Source: Dipodascopsis uninucleata var. uninucleata (lineage: Eukaryota > Ascomycota > Lipomycetes > Lipomycetales > Lipomycetaceae). Taken from it: a stretch of DNA of 64,000 nucleotides. Where the stretch lies: assembly GCA_030568195.1 (NCBI GenBank), contig JAJLTO010000011.1:1-64000 (forward strand). The letters run 5' to 3'. Position numbers and translations under genes: made by a program. The notes beneath the pieces were generated by a model that worked only from the letters and a program-made list of their open reading frames with translations, searched no databases and was not told the origin of the DNA. Shown in pieces: positions 45,771 to 55,854 of this stretch (position 1 is its first letter; every line of letters starts with the position of its first letter).

Positions 45771-47555
45771 ATGAAATCCGCTGCTGTACTCCAATCGTTA
45801 TGTGTGCTACTACTGCACCTCGTTGGTACGCGTGCTCTTGTTCGTGAATACGTTCTCAACATAACTGACAGCTACCTGAAGCCAGATGGCATTTATAGAG
45901 ATGGATACCTCATCAATGGCACTGATCCTGGTCCTTCCTTGTTTGCGGATGAGGGTGACACTCTAAGAGTGACAGTTTACAATAATTTGCCTGTTGAGGT
46001 ATCTGTTCACTTTCATGGTATCTTCCAGAAAGAATCCCCTTGGGCAGATGGTCCTGCTGGTGTTACGCAGCGGCCGATCAAGACTGGTGACTCGTTCGTC
46101 TACGAGTTTACAACTGAGGGCCAGTATGGCTACTATTGGTATCATGCTCATTATAGAAACTATCTCCAGGACGGTGTTCGTGGTACACTTTATGTTCGAC
46201 CAAAGGATACTCACCGTAGGCCATACAGACAAATCACCAACAGCGAAGATGAGATCCTCGAGATACTTGAGCTCGAAAAGAACCCTTATAATCTCGTGTT
46301 GAATGACTGGTATAAATGGGATGCTGATGCTGTCTTGGCAAGAGAGTCAGATCTCGGCATTGATCCAACCTGCTTCCAGAGTATCCTTATCAATGGAAAG
46401 GGCCGTGTTACGTGCCACTCTAACGAGACCCTAATAGCAAACGCCGGTCCTACTCGACTGGCGAATGGTACCCCCCGCTACGACTCGTTTGGCTGCGCCG
46501 ATTCTAGTTCAAGATACCCAGATTTGAACAATGATGCCGCCGAGACTCCTGGACACTCATCACAATGTGTTAACACCTATTCTGATCGCGAGATTTTCTA
46601 TGTCAACGGTTCCAAGTGGATGATGTTTAATGTTGTCAATGCAGGTGCAAGTTTCAATTTGCCGCTCTCCATTGATGGTCACGACATGTACGTTATCATG
46701 GTGGAAGGCTCTTATATTAAGCCTCAGAAAGTCAAGCAACTTACCGTTATATTAGCTTCTCGATACACAATTCTTGTCAAAACTGATAAGACCAGTGGCG
46801 TATACAATATAAGAGCTGCAAGTAGTAATACCGGTCAGATCCTCGAAGGACTGGCTTTTCTTTCATATGATTCTAACATCACCCAACCTGGTGATAATAA
46901 TAATGGAGAGCAGTATCAAAATATTGGTGGCATTCTCCTCAACAGCACGTATGAAGTTTTCAACGACACTTCTGCATATCCATATGACAGAGGCGTTCGT
47001 GCCCCAAGAGGTCGTGCAGATAAGACAATTGATCTGTACAGTGATCGCTTGACCTACGTCACTTACACTCTTCTAGAGAGTAATGCCACCTTCCCAGTAG
47101 CTGCTGAAATTGCGACGCCACTTCTGTTTAGAAATGACTTCAGTGACCTACCTTATGTCGTTGACCAGGACATCAAAGTCGGTGACGTTGTTGATATAAT
47201 TATTAACAACAGTGAAGATAATGACCATCCCTTGCATCTTCACGGCCACTCCTACTTCGTTATCTCACAAAGTGAAGATCAGCATTTTCCTTACGCAAAT
47301 ATCGAAAAAGCAATTAATGCAGGCTATCCTATCAACTTTGATACAGCTCCTCAGAGAGATACTTATATGATTGCAAAAGGTGGCCATCTTGTTCTCAGGT
47401 ACATTGCCAACAATCCAGGAGTCTGGCTCTTCCATTGTCATATCAATGCTCACATGATGGGAGGCATGATGATTGCCATTGTGGAAGATATTTCAGCCGT
47501 TAAGAGACTCATGGCTAGGAAGGACATGTCCTGGATTGAAGGTGTAGGCCTTTAA
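45771..47555 (+). CDS. secreted multicopper oxidase
   Basis: A 594-residue three-cupredoxin multicopper oxidase (laccase / ferroxidase / ascorbate-oxidase superfamily), which couples one-electron oxidation of a substrate to reduction of O2 to water. The signal peptide spans about 1-22. All four copper motifs are intact: HFHG (80-83), YWYHAHY (122-128), HPLHLHGH (486-493) and HCHINAHMMGGM (555-566). The T1 copper therefore has two His, a Cys and an axial Met. There is no C-terminal transmembrane helix as in Fet3, so it is extracellular. Acidic iron-binding residues typical of ferroxidases cannot be assigned by eye, so laccase-like activity is equally possible. Several N-glycosylation sites are seen. 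It is intronless, strongly codon-biased, and ends only 166 bp from the convergent OPT gene. Confidence 0.92.
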   Translation: MKSAAVLQSLCVLLLHLVGTRALVREYVLNITDSYLKPDGIYRDGYLINGTDPGPSLFADEGDTLRVTVYNNLPVEVSVHFHGIFQKESPWADGPAGVTQRPIKTGDSFVYEFTTEGQYGYYWYHAHYRNYLQDGVRGTLYVRPKDTHRRPYRQITNSEDEILEILELEKNPYNLVLNDWYKWDADAVLARESDLGIDPTCFQSILINGKGRVTCHSNETLIANAGPTRLANGTPRYDSFGCADSSSRYPDLNNDAAETPGHSSQCVNTYSDREIFYVNGSKWMMFNVVNAGASFNLPLSIDGHDMYVIMVEGSYIKPQKVKQLTVILASRYTILVKTDKTSGVYNIRAASSNTGQILEGLAFLSYDSNITQPGDNNNGEQYQNIGGILLNSTYEVFNDTSAYPYDRGVRAPRGRADKTIDLYSDRLTYVTYTLLESNATFPVAAEIATPLLFRNDFSDLPYVVDQDIKVGDVVDIIINNSEDNDHPLHLHGHSYFVISQSEDQHFPYANIEKAINAGYPINFDTAPQRDTYMIAKGGHLVLRYIANNPGVWLFHCHINAHMMGGMMIAIVEDISAVKRLMARKDMSWIEGVGL

Positions 47556-47721
47556 AAAATTGGCGTAATTTTTTTGGATTTATAGATTACTAATAGAGAG
47601 ACCTTGAAAAACTTTCATCATAACTCATGTTAAAAAAATCTACTAGGATTCTTAACGAAAAAGACACAAGACACTATAAAACAATATAAAACGAGCATAG
47701 GATCTTTAAAATTACATGCGC

Positions 47722-50331
47722 TTAATGCCAAGTGCCATTTGCTATACCGAAATATCCTAACTCAGGTACGTCCAATAAAGCAGTGCTACTAGTGTCAACA
47801 CCACTCGACGAGACTTTGTTTCCCCACCAAACCAAACTCTTTGGTCTATACTGTAGGGCTAAGAAAATCAAAATTCCCGAGAAAGAAATACCTGCTGTAA
47901 TTGCACATGAGATAACATAATTGTACTTAGACCACCATGCCAGATAGCGAGTTCTAACATAATACATGAAATAAAAAGAAAAATAAAAACCACCGGTGTA
48001 GTAAGTGAGATTATAACTTGAACCCCATCTAGTAAGTCCTCCAAGAACAAGAACAGGGTGGAAAGATCTCAAATATTTAGGAAATCTCTGTCTCAAAAGG
48101 TACACAGGAACTGCAGCTAGAGCACCTATCAGGAAACACCATTTGATAATCGGATAGAGTGTGTTAAATGTTCTGTCAGGGCCAATCACACCAAATAGCA
48201 AAGTACCAGAATAGATACTGTGAGACCAGGTGCAGTAAAATCTAGATGATTGAGTATATGAACAGAAATCTTCAATACCATGCGCTAACTCCATAGCAGC
48301 TGCGGTGACAAAAATTTGAATGATTGTACCTAAAAGCTGACCTCTGAAAACAGCTCGAGGAGGAAGCTTAGAATAATGCGCAAGCTTTTGGTCACCAACA
48401 TAAGTTTCTGACTGATCTTCCACACAAAAGCCGAGAGCACGAATAAAAACGCAAGCTACACCATTTCCTGGCGCTAGATATCCCCCAAGAATTGTACCCA
48501 GCATGTTCGTAGACATGAAAAATCCTGTTGATGCATATAATACCATACAAGGGATAAGAATTGCAATGGCAATGCCGATAATGACAATTACTGCCCATAC
48601 TGGAGTACCAGTAGGATATGAATGCATGACAATGCATGCTATAACGACAGAAAGAGCAAGTATGATCAAGAACCACCAGTCAGGGACCTCTTTATACTGC
48701 TTCATAAGAGCAGACAACGGATCATGGAATTTTTCATAATTAGAGCTCTTTCGAAATCTGATTCCCTGCCAGAAGCCAACGAGTGCGTCTCTGAATGTTT
48801 GCCATTCCATTACAAAAATGTATACAAATGCAAACATATATACTGTGTACGAAGCACAAAGATACATATAATATCCAGCAGTAAGATAAGGTGGTGAATA
48901 AGCCTCATACTTTTTTAGATCAAAAACACCATTTTCAGTGGCTGCTGTGACATTATATGTCTTTCCATACCTATCATAGACAGAACTAGTGTTTGGTGGA
49001 AGATATGCGCTATAATTCACATTGGAGTAATATAAACCAAGGAGAATAAGAGCACCTAGGACAGTACCAAAATATGTGTTGGCTGTACTGAAAAAAGGTA
49101 CAATCATACAATTAGCATAGTTAATAACAGACCAGTCAAAGGTGGGGATAGGATTGAATCCTACGCCGGCGGTTGATCCAGTAACAAAAGCTAAATTCTT
49201 ATTCTTAGGAGCAATCCATGTCATCCAGTTGAAGATACTTGTTGCAGTAAACAGGTAATCTGGAATAAAGAAGTAAACAAAGCTAATAGCCAAAAGAATG
49301 TTGAAAAGCTTGTACTTAGAAATTGACCAGCCATTTATGAGACGCTTGTGTTCACCGAGTAACAATGTCTTGTTCAATTGCAAAGTAGGAAGCATCGTAG
49401 GCCATACTGCCTTGCTAGGATAAACAACCCATCTTCTTAAAACGCCAGCCATACCAAAGCCAAAGAATTGACAAATAATATTAATACAAACGGTGAAACC
49501 GAAATTCGCCCATGTTTGACCATAAAACACCTGTTCCCGAACTACTGGATAGTACTGGCCCCACACAGGATTTTGAGAGCCAACGTTAGTAATAATTGTA
49601 GCAAACATTTGCTCCTTAAAAGTCCAAGGACCAGGATTCAATTTAACAGAATACTTTCCAAATCCAATTGTCTTATTAGGCATCACACGAGCAAAGAACT
49701 GACCGCATGGAAGTAGTAAGATTTGGACAACCTGTGAAGTTAAAGTAAAGTGAGGTTGTCTAAAATAGATCAATTGATTAATGAAAGTACCGACGATAAC
49801 CCAAAAAGTGCCGATAACGTATGCACGAAATGTTTCAGTGGGTATACTTGGATCATCTGTTGGCGAACAGACAGAACGTACTTCAGGATAGGGAGAATGA
49901 TGCTTCATTAAAACTGCTTCCAGTCGAAGATCCAAGTTATATATCTCCGGACCTTGACCATAAGCCTGTTCACCAGCAACGAGAATGCGCATACGAGCCA
50001 ATGTCTCTTCAGGAAAGTTGATGTCAGTCTTATGATATTCTAGAGCCTCTGTAAGAATATCATATGCTTCTGAAGCATTCAGGGTAGCCATCTTCTCTAT
50101 AAAGAAAGCACCGCCGTCATCAGCCAAAATATCGTCCATCTCTCCGCTAGCTTTCATTCGTTCTACGATGGACTCCGCTTCACTATCTACTTCATATGGC
50201 GTAGCGAAGGCACCCTTTTTCTCGTCTATACTGTTGCCATTAGAGCTACTGGCATCAGTATGATTTTGCTCTATCGTGCCAGGGTCCTTCTCCGTAACGC
50301 CTTCCTCATAAGCGTCAAACGTAGAAGCCAT
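47722..50331 (-). CDS. OPT family oligopeptide transporter (copy 2)
   Basis: An 869-residue OPT transporter, paralogous to the gene at 23511-26129. The hydrophilic tail is acidic and Ser-rich (TDASSSNGNSIDEKK). SPYPEVRSVCSPTDDP (146-161) and NPGPWTFKEQ (232-241) fall at the same residue numbers as in copy 1. PTFDWSVINYANCM and the C-terminal SLVWWGNKVSSSG and NGTWH match copy 1 closely, while the first 100 residues differ. Multiple transmembrane helices are complete, with no intron. It probably takes up peptides at the plasma membrane by proton symport; OPT members can also move glutathione or metal chelates. It converges on the multicopper oxidase gene, but a joint role in metal uptake is only a guess. 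Confidence 0.95.
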   Translation of the reverse strand: MASTFDAYEEGVTEKDPGTIEQNHTDASSSNGNSIDEKKGAFATPYEVDSEAESIVERMKASGEMDDILADDGGAFFIEKMATLNASEAYDILTEALEYHKTDINFPEETLARMRILVAGEQAYGQGPEIYNLDLRLEAVLMKHHSPYPEVRSVCSPTDDPSIPTETFRAYVIGTFWVIVGTFINQLIYFRQPHFTLTSQVVQILLLPCGQFFARVMPNKTIGFGKYSVKLNPGPWTFKEQMFATIITNVGSQNPVWGQYYPVVREQVFYGQTWANFGFTVCINIICQFFGFGMAGVLRRWVVYPSKAVWPTMLPTLQLNKTLLLGEHKRLINGWSISKYKLFNILLAISFVYFFIPDYLFTATSIFNWMTWIAPKNKNLAFVTGSTAGVGFNPIPTFDWSVINYANCMIVPFFSTANTYFGTVLGALILLGLYYSNVNYSAYLPPNTSSVYDRYGKTYNVTAATENGVFDLKKYEAYSPPYLTAGYYMYLCASYTVYMFAFVYIFVMEWQTFRDALVGFWQGIRFRKSSNYEKFHDPLSALMKQYKEVPDWWFLIILALSVVIACIVMHSYPTGTPVWAVIVIIGIAIAILIPCMVLYASTGFFMSTNMLGTILGGYLAPGNGVACVFIRALGFCVEDQSETYVGDQKLAHYSKLPPRAVFRGQLLGTIIQIFVTAAAMELAHGIEDFCSYTQSSRFYCTWSHSIYSGTLLFGVIGPDRTFNTLYPIIKWCFLIGALAAVPVYLLRQRFPKYLRSFHPVLVLGGLTRWGSSYNLTYYTGGFYFSFYFMYYVRTRYLAWWSKYNYVISCAITAGISFSGILIFLALQYRPKSLVWWGNKVSSSGVDTSSTALLDVPELGYFGIANGTWH

Positions 50332-50404
50332 TGTAGAAAATATTACTAAAAGCCCTAGCTGCCACTTTGCCTTAAAGCTGAATATTCAATAATATATGTT
50401 CACA

Positions 50405-50411
50405 TTATATA
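50405..50411 (-). promoter_or_regulatory. TATA box of OPT copy 2
   Basis: TATATAA on the minus strand, 74 to 80 bp before the ATG at 50331, matching the spacing seen for the MFS and oxidase genes. Confidence 0.55.
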
Positions 50412-52991
50412 AATGCTGAACGAATCGTTCCTCTTATATTCTTTCATTCTCGGAAATTCTAACACTTCGGTGTTTAGGTTGGTCATATTTGGAAGGCTAC
50501 ACTGAGCGCCTCTTTGTTTTACCTCCTATCGCATACGCAGTACCTTGCAATAACATTGAAAAATTATCTAGCGTTACAGTAACTACCTATCTCTCTATCA
50601 AAGACTGTTTGTCATAGTGGACGAAATTAGCTTATTGAGCTATATTTGAGTTTTTTCGCATCTTGTATAATCGTTTTGCTATCTTGGCTACAATGATTCT
50701 TGTCGTTGCAGCTGCTCCATTTATCTAACGTGAGATTGGAGCTAATAATATAGTGCAAAGCCATATGACCCATTTCAAATCCATTGTGGAAAGCTTGTTT
50801 TATATTACCGGAGGCAAAAGACATAGGTCTATATCCGCTTGCTCCCCATAATTATGTATCGGGCCATGATGATATCCTGTTTCTAATATTGCGGTGCGAC
50901 AATAAGATCTTTTAAGGCTATTCTGCTAATTACAATTTTCACTCTCTCTACTAACTTAGTTCACTCATATCTCAAATTCATACTAAGATAATATTAGCTG
51001 CTAAAGTCAAATTTTGACTGGTAAAAAGCTTTGGAGGGCACCACACCATTTCTAAAAACAACGTATTTGCTCACTCTCCTATAGTCTTCTACTTGTTATC
51101 TGGCATTATTTTTATCAATATTTACTAAATATAATACATTTAAATCCTACTGAGCATCTATCATAACCTGTGCTTCTTCTACGTTGCTTGTATCCGTTTT
51201 GTTTATCTAAAGTGAGGTGTAATCGAACAACGGCATGAAAGATGGCACGCCAGCCTCAGCTTAGCCAGCTCCCTCGAAGCACTGACCATTGCATAATTAA
51301 AGTTTTAATACACAGCTCGTGCGACATCTTAAACGTATGGCTTAGGGTAATATCTTATCTCCCTGCATGATATCTAGTACTGGTCTGAAGAGCATATTTT
51401 GCTCCATTCGGCGGACTTCGAGCTTCGGCTAGTCATTGTGCTTTTCATCTACAATTAGGTAGTCCCTATTAAATAAAACTTAGATTGCGCAGGGTGCAAT
51501 GGGAAGAGCCAAGACTACGGCATATCGACTAAAAACGTAATGCTTAACAAGATTTCTCTCCCTGAAGAGTCGGTGTCGTGATATCACGACATTATGAGCT
51601 GCCCTTTCAAACGATAACTGATTACAGGGACCAGAACTAGTACAATTATACAGCATATGAGTAAGCGAGCACAGTGTTTATGTAAGTGCAAATCTATGCT
51701 TTGTAATATTAGAATGAGCTGCGCTGACGGAGAGTTGACTTTAATAAAAGCCAATGCTTATTTAGGAAGGGTGTATGTTTATGCTTCTAAGCGCCACCTA
51801 CTAGTCATCGATAGTTTTATACTATCATATTGCTCAGGGATAAAATAACTTTTTGCAGATGTCGATTCTATATCCTGCCACGCGTCACTGTGCTCGCTAC
51901 CTCGTGTTCTCTAGCTTATTGTCCATGACGTGAGCCGAGCTGATAAAGATTACGATGTTTTACTGTTGGCGAGACAAATTAATGCTGGCTCTGTCAATGT
52001 CTTATATCCACAGTATGCGGAATGATGCTATTCGCTCAGCTTTAGAAAAGATGTGATTCTGTTCTTATGAAGGGTAGTTAGTGACCAATTGAGAAAGAAA
52101 ATTGTACTTATTTGAATAATAATTCATTTCTTTAGATAGTCAATACACCAACCTGACGTTTTAATTGACACATTGACACCTACGTGATTTTAACTCCTGT
52201 ATTCCAGAAGTGATAGCTTTCAACTGGTTCTGGCTTGCCTTTTATCGCTTAATTGCGAAACTCTACAACAAAAATATTACCAATGGCAATAGTTACTTTC
52301 TATGATAGATCGTAGCTTGAAATGGCGTCTCCATTGTAAATAAGTCAACCTAGATCGCTGAGATTCTTAATAGCTACTATAGGTTCGTGCTGCTTATCGC
52401 TGCCGGCAAGCTGAGTAAGTAATATATTTACTGTTGGCTCTTGTCGTATTCACTCGCATGATCAAACTTCCGCTTTGACTCATAAGAATATTCGTTCTAT
52501 TAATATATGCCAATTAACTCATTTTCTGCATATCGATCTCAATAATGGCGAGGTTTATCTTCAGTATTGTTTAGAATATCGTAGTCATCTATATCTTTCG
52601 AATGTCTAGTCACCTGAGTTAATACGCTGCTGGAGCTTAGATATATCTACAGTTTAATGATAATTGACTTATCCTGCGATTATCAGCAAAGAATAAATGT
52701 ACTTCGTTGTGCTATTAGATCTCTAGTAATACTAGACAGGAGCTCATCTCTACAGGATGTTGGGTCTGAATCTCATGGCCAGTCTATTAGTATGCGATGT
52801 AATCAGTAAGGGTATATATATCATTGCCAGAAGGGCCGTAGCGTAAAGATATTATTGACGTCACAAGTTGACAATTCAGGTTAGGTGCGAGCCGCAGTAG
52901 CTTCAGTACAAGATGGCATCCGGATGCAATTTTCATCATCATATCTTTTGAAGCTCTCTGACGTACCATCGTAATACCGAATATCAATATC
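50412..52991. other. intergenic DNA, no gene seen
   Basis: 2.6 kb separating divergent OPT and beta-mannosidase genes. No frame above 65 codons lies wholly within it, apart from those overlapping the next gene. A perfect 16-bp palindrome, GTCGTGATATCACGAC, is at 51575-51590. Confidence 0.55.
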
Positions 52992-55525
52992 ATGGAGATC
53001 AGAAACTGGAAATGGCGATGTGCGAAAGCAGCAAAGGGACATGAGAGTTTGATCAATGGAAACTGGTACAGTTGTAAGCATGATCGGCCAACTACTCAGA
53101 TACATTTGGATTTGTTCGATTCAAATGTCATTCCTGATCCTTTCCGAGACGTCAATGCCGACCAACTACAATGGATCGGAGAATGTGAGTGGGAATACAT
53201 GGCCGAATTCCAATATTCAGATATCAAGAAGTTTGAGGATTTAGTTATCAATGGGTTGGATACTGTTGCAACTGTATACCTGAACAATCAGGAACTTATC
53301 AACACTGATAATATGTTTGTGAAATACAGAGTTCCCATAAGAGAGAAGCTCAACAAGGGTACCAACACTATATTAATTCATTTTAAATCAGCTTATCTGG
53401 AGTGCATGTCACTTTCTAAGCAATATCATGTCTTTGGATTTTGGAATGCTACTGCTGCTCGCTGCCATGTGCGAAAAGCGCAGTTTCACTTTGGGTGGGA
53501 CTGGGGTAAGATAGCTCTGTTTATATCGTTATTCTTTATATATGGCTAATAGAATTGAATATAGCCCCAAGATTTATAACGTGCGGGATATTCAGAAGCA
53601 TTGTTATTGAATCATATGTTAGTAAGATAACAGATTTCTCAGTAGTAGGAGTTGTTAGCTCCGATCTTCGGAAGGTTGAAGTAAACGTCTCGGTCGATGT
53701 CTATGGCAATAAGCCTGTTACAGTTCAAATCAGTGGGTTTCTACCCAACGGACAACAAAAGGCTCAAGAATCTTTTACTGCTAGCAGAATTGGGAATTTG
53801 TATAAGTTTTCTATGAATAATCCAGTTCTTTGGTACCCTAAGGGCTATGGTGATCAGACAAGATACACTTTCAAATGCCGCATCGTCTCGCAACATGAAA
53901 GGGTTGAGGACGAGACTGAACGAAAAATTGGATTCCGGCGAGTTAGACTTGTACAGGAACCACTGCAACAGCAGTCGGGAAAGAGCTTTTATTTTGAAAT
54001 CAACAATATACCGATTTTTTGTGCGGGATCAAACTGGCTCCCTCCTGATAGTTTTCATACTCGGCTGTCTCGCTCAGTATATGAGCGACTACTTCGTCTT
54101 GCTGTTGACGGTAATAATATCATGATCCGTAACTGGGGTGGTGGTATATACGAATGTGATGATTTCTATGACTTGTGCGATCAATTTGGGCTCTTGGTCT
54201 GGCAAGATTTTATGTTTGCCTGCGGTCTCTATCCTACTAAGCCTGATTGGTTCATGAAGAGTGTCCAACTAGAAGCGGCACAACAAGTTGGAAGACTTCG
54301 AAACTACTGCTCAGTAGTGGTTTATGCAGGAAATAATGAGGATTACAGCGTGGCTAATATGTTAGGTATCAAATGGGATGCCAAAAAAACTGATAATTTG
54401 CAGAATAGCGATTTTCCTGCTCGATTTTACTATGAATACTTTTTTCCAAATACAGTGCGGAATTTGAGCCCCGGCACAGAATATCATCCTGGATCTCCTT
54501 TTGGCGGTGCGAAATGTGATGATCCTAATGAGGGCGACTTACATCAATGGGGTGTGTGGCATGGATTTAAGCATAGCTATCAACAATATGACCAAATATC
54601 GGGTCGATTTGTTTCTGAATTTGGTCTTGTGTCATATCCAAATACTGAGACTTTCGAGCGCTATTGTTCTGATCCAAAGCAATTAGTACCTAATTCTCTT
54701 TTCATGCGATCTCATAATAAAGCCGACGAAGATGGAAAGCGACTAGCGGGATATGTTGGTAATAATCTTCAGATCAAGAGTCGAGATTTCGATACTTGGA
54801 CCTATCTGACGCAACTTGTTCATGCCGAATGTGTTAGTTTTGCGTTCAAGCTCTGGAGAAGAAATTGGACTGGTAGGCCAGGGGGAAGATATACAGGTGG
54901 TGCACTAGTTTGGCAATTTAATGACTGTTGGCCTGTCATATCCTGGGCCTTATGTGACTATGGTTTGCAGCCTAAATTGGCGTATTACGCGATGAAGCGT
55001 GAATGTGCACCCATTAGCCTATCTTTTCAGCGTATAAAGGACAAGGTGTCTGGCTGGGCTGCAAGTTCTGTTCTAACTGAAACAGTCTGTACTTTGGAAA
55101 TAAAATTATTACAAGTTGACACAGGAAAGCTTCTCTCCCAGTCACATCAAAAGGTTACCATATTTCCAAATCAGACTACTGAGTTGGTGAGGGATATTGG
55201 TGTATCATCACAAGTGGTTGTTTCTGGAAGACTCATCGCCGACAACAACGGCCTTATCTCAAGAGCTTCTGATTGGAATCAACCAATTAAAAATATTAAG
55301 TTCAAAGATAATCCTAAAATATCGGTAGAGACAAGCTCTAATGGATTTATAACTGTTTCTACTGATGTTCCGGTCAAGGCACTGTTTATCAAGCCAGTGA
55401 ACGGTGATGGTAGCGTGAAGTTCTCCGATAATGGAATGGACTTATTTCCGGGTGAGCCTGTGCACATTAGGGTCTCGAATTCTTATTCTAAGGGACCATT
55501 TTCTCTTCAGTATTACAATAAATAG
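52992..55525 (+). CDS. GH2 beta-mannosidase, two exons
   Basis: Exons 52992-53505 and 53565-55525, separated by a 59-bp intron (donor GTAAGA, GCTAAT branch, acceptor TATAG), give 824 residues, the usual size for fungal beta-mannosidase B. The enzyme removes terminal beta-mannose from manno-oligosaccharides by a retaining mechanism. The N-terminal sugar-binding domain carries IPDPFRDVNADQLQWIGE. The splice joins HFGWDW to APRFITCGIF in frame. The acid/base is Glu430 in YAGNNEDY and the nucleophile Glu523 in RFVSEFGLVSYP; IRNWGGGIYECDDFYDLCDQ marks the TIM barrel. No signal peptide is visible, so it is intracellular and complements secreted glycosidases. The start at 52992 places the conserved NWKWRCAK block at the N-terminus; no better start is seen upstream. 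Confidence 0.92.
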
Positions 55526-55854
55526 ATATAGAAGTAGTAGAAATGTTGCCTTATTATGTCTAGCTTGCAATTCATATTTAGGAATTTATCTTTAAGCCAC
55601 GCATTTTAACAAATATTTTGCGTAATACACATAGTTTGATAGCTCACTTTGCAAGTATAAAAAATCAGCCTGTCTTTTGGAGCCTAAACGTAGTTTCATT
55701 TATATACGAAGTAAAACTAGACAAAAAATTTCATTTCACTTGACATGCTAAACAGTCAAAAAGCTATATTTGTACATTCTTCGAGTTAACAGCGTATTTA
55801 CTTGCGCACTGACTTTCTGTATAAATAGAAGTAATAAACCAAAAAAAAAGTGTT
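55526..55854. other. short intergenic region, convergent ends
   Basis: 329 bp between the stop codons of the beta-mannosidase and the C2H2 regulator. No distinct terminator structure is seen. Confidence 0.6.

Noticed and set aside
51575-51590. Perfect 16-bp palindrome GTCGTGATATCACGAC
   Set aside because: About one such palindrome is expected by chance in a window of this size and no gene is near enough to suggest an operator.
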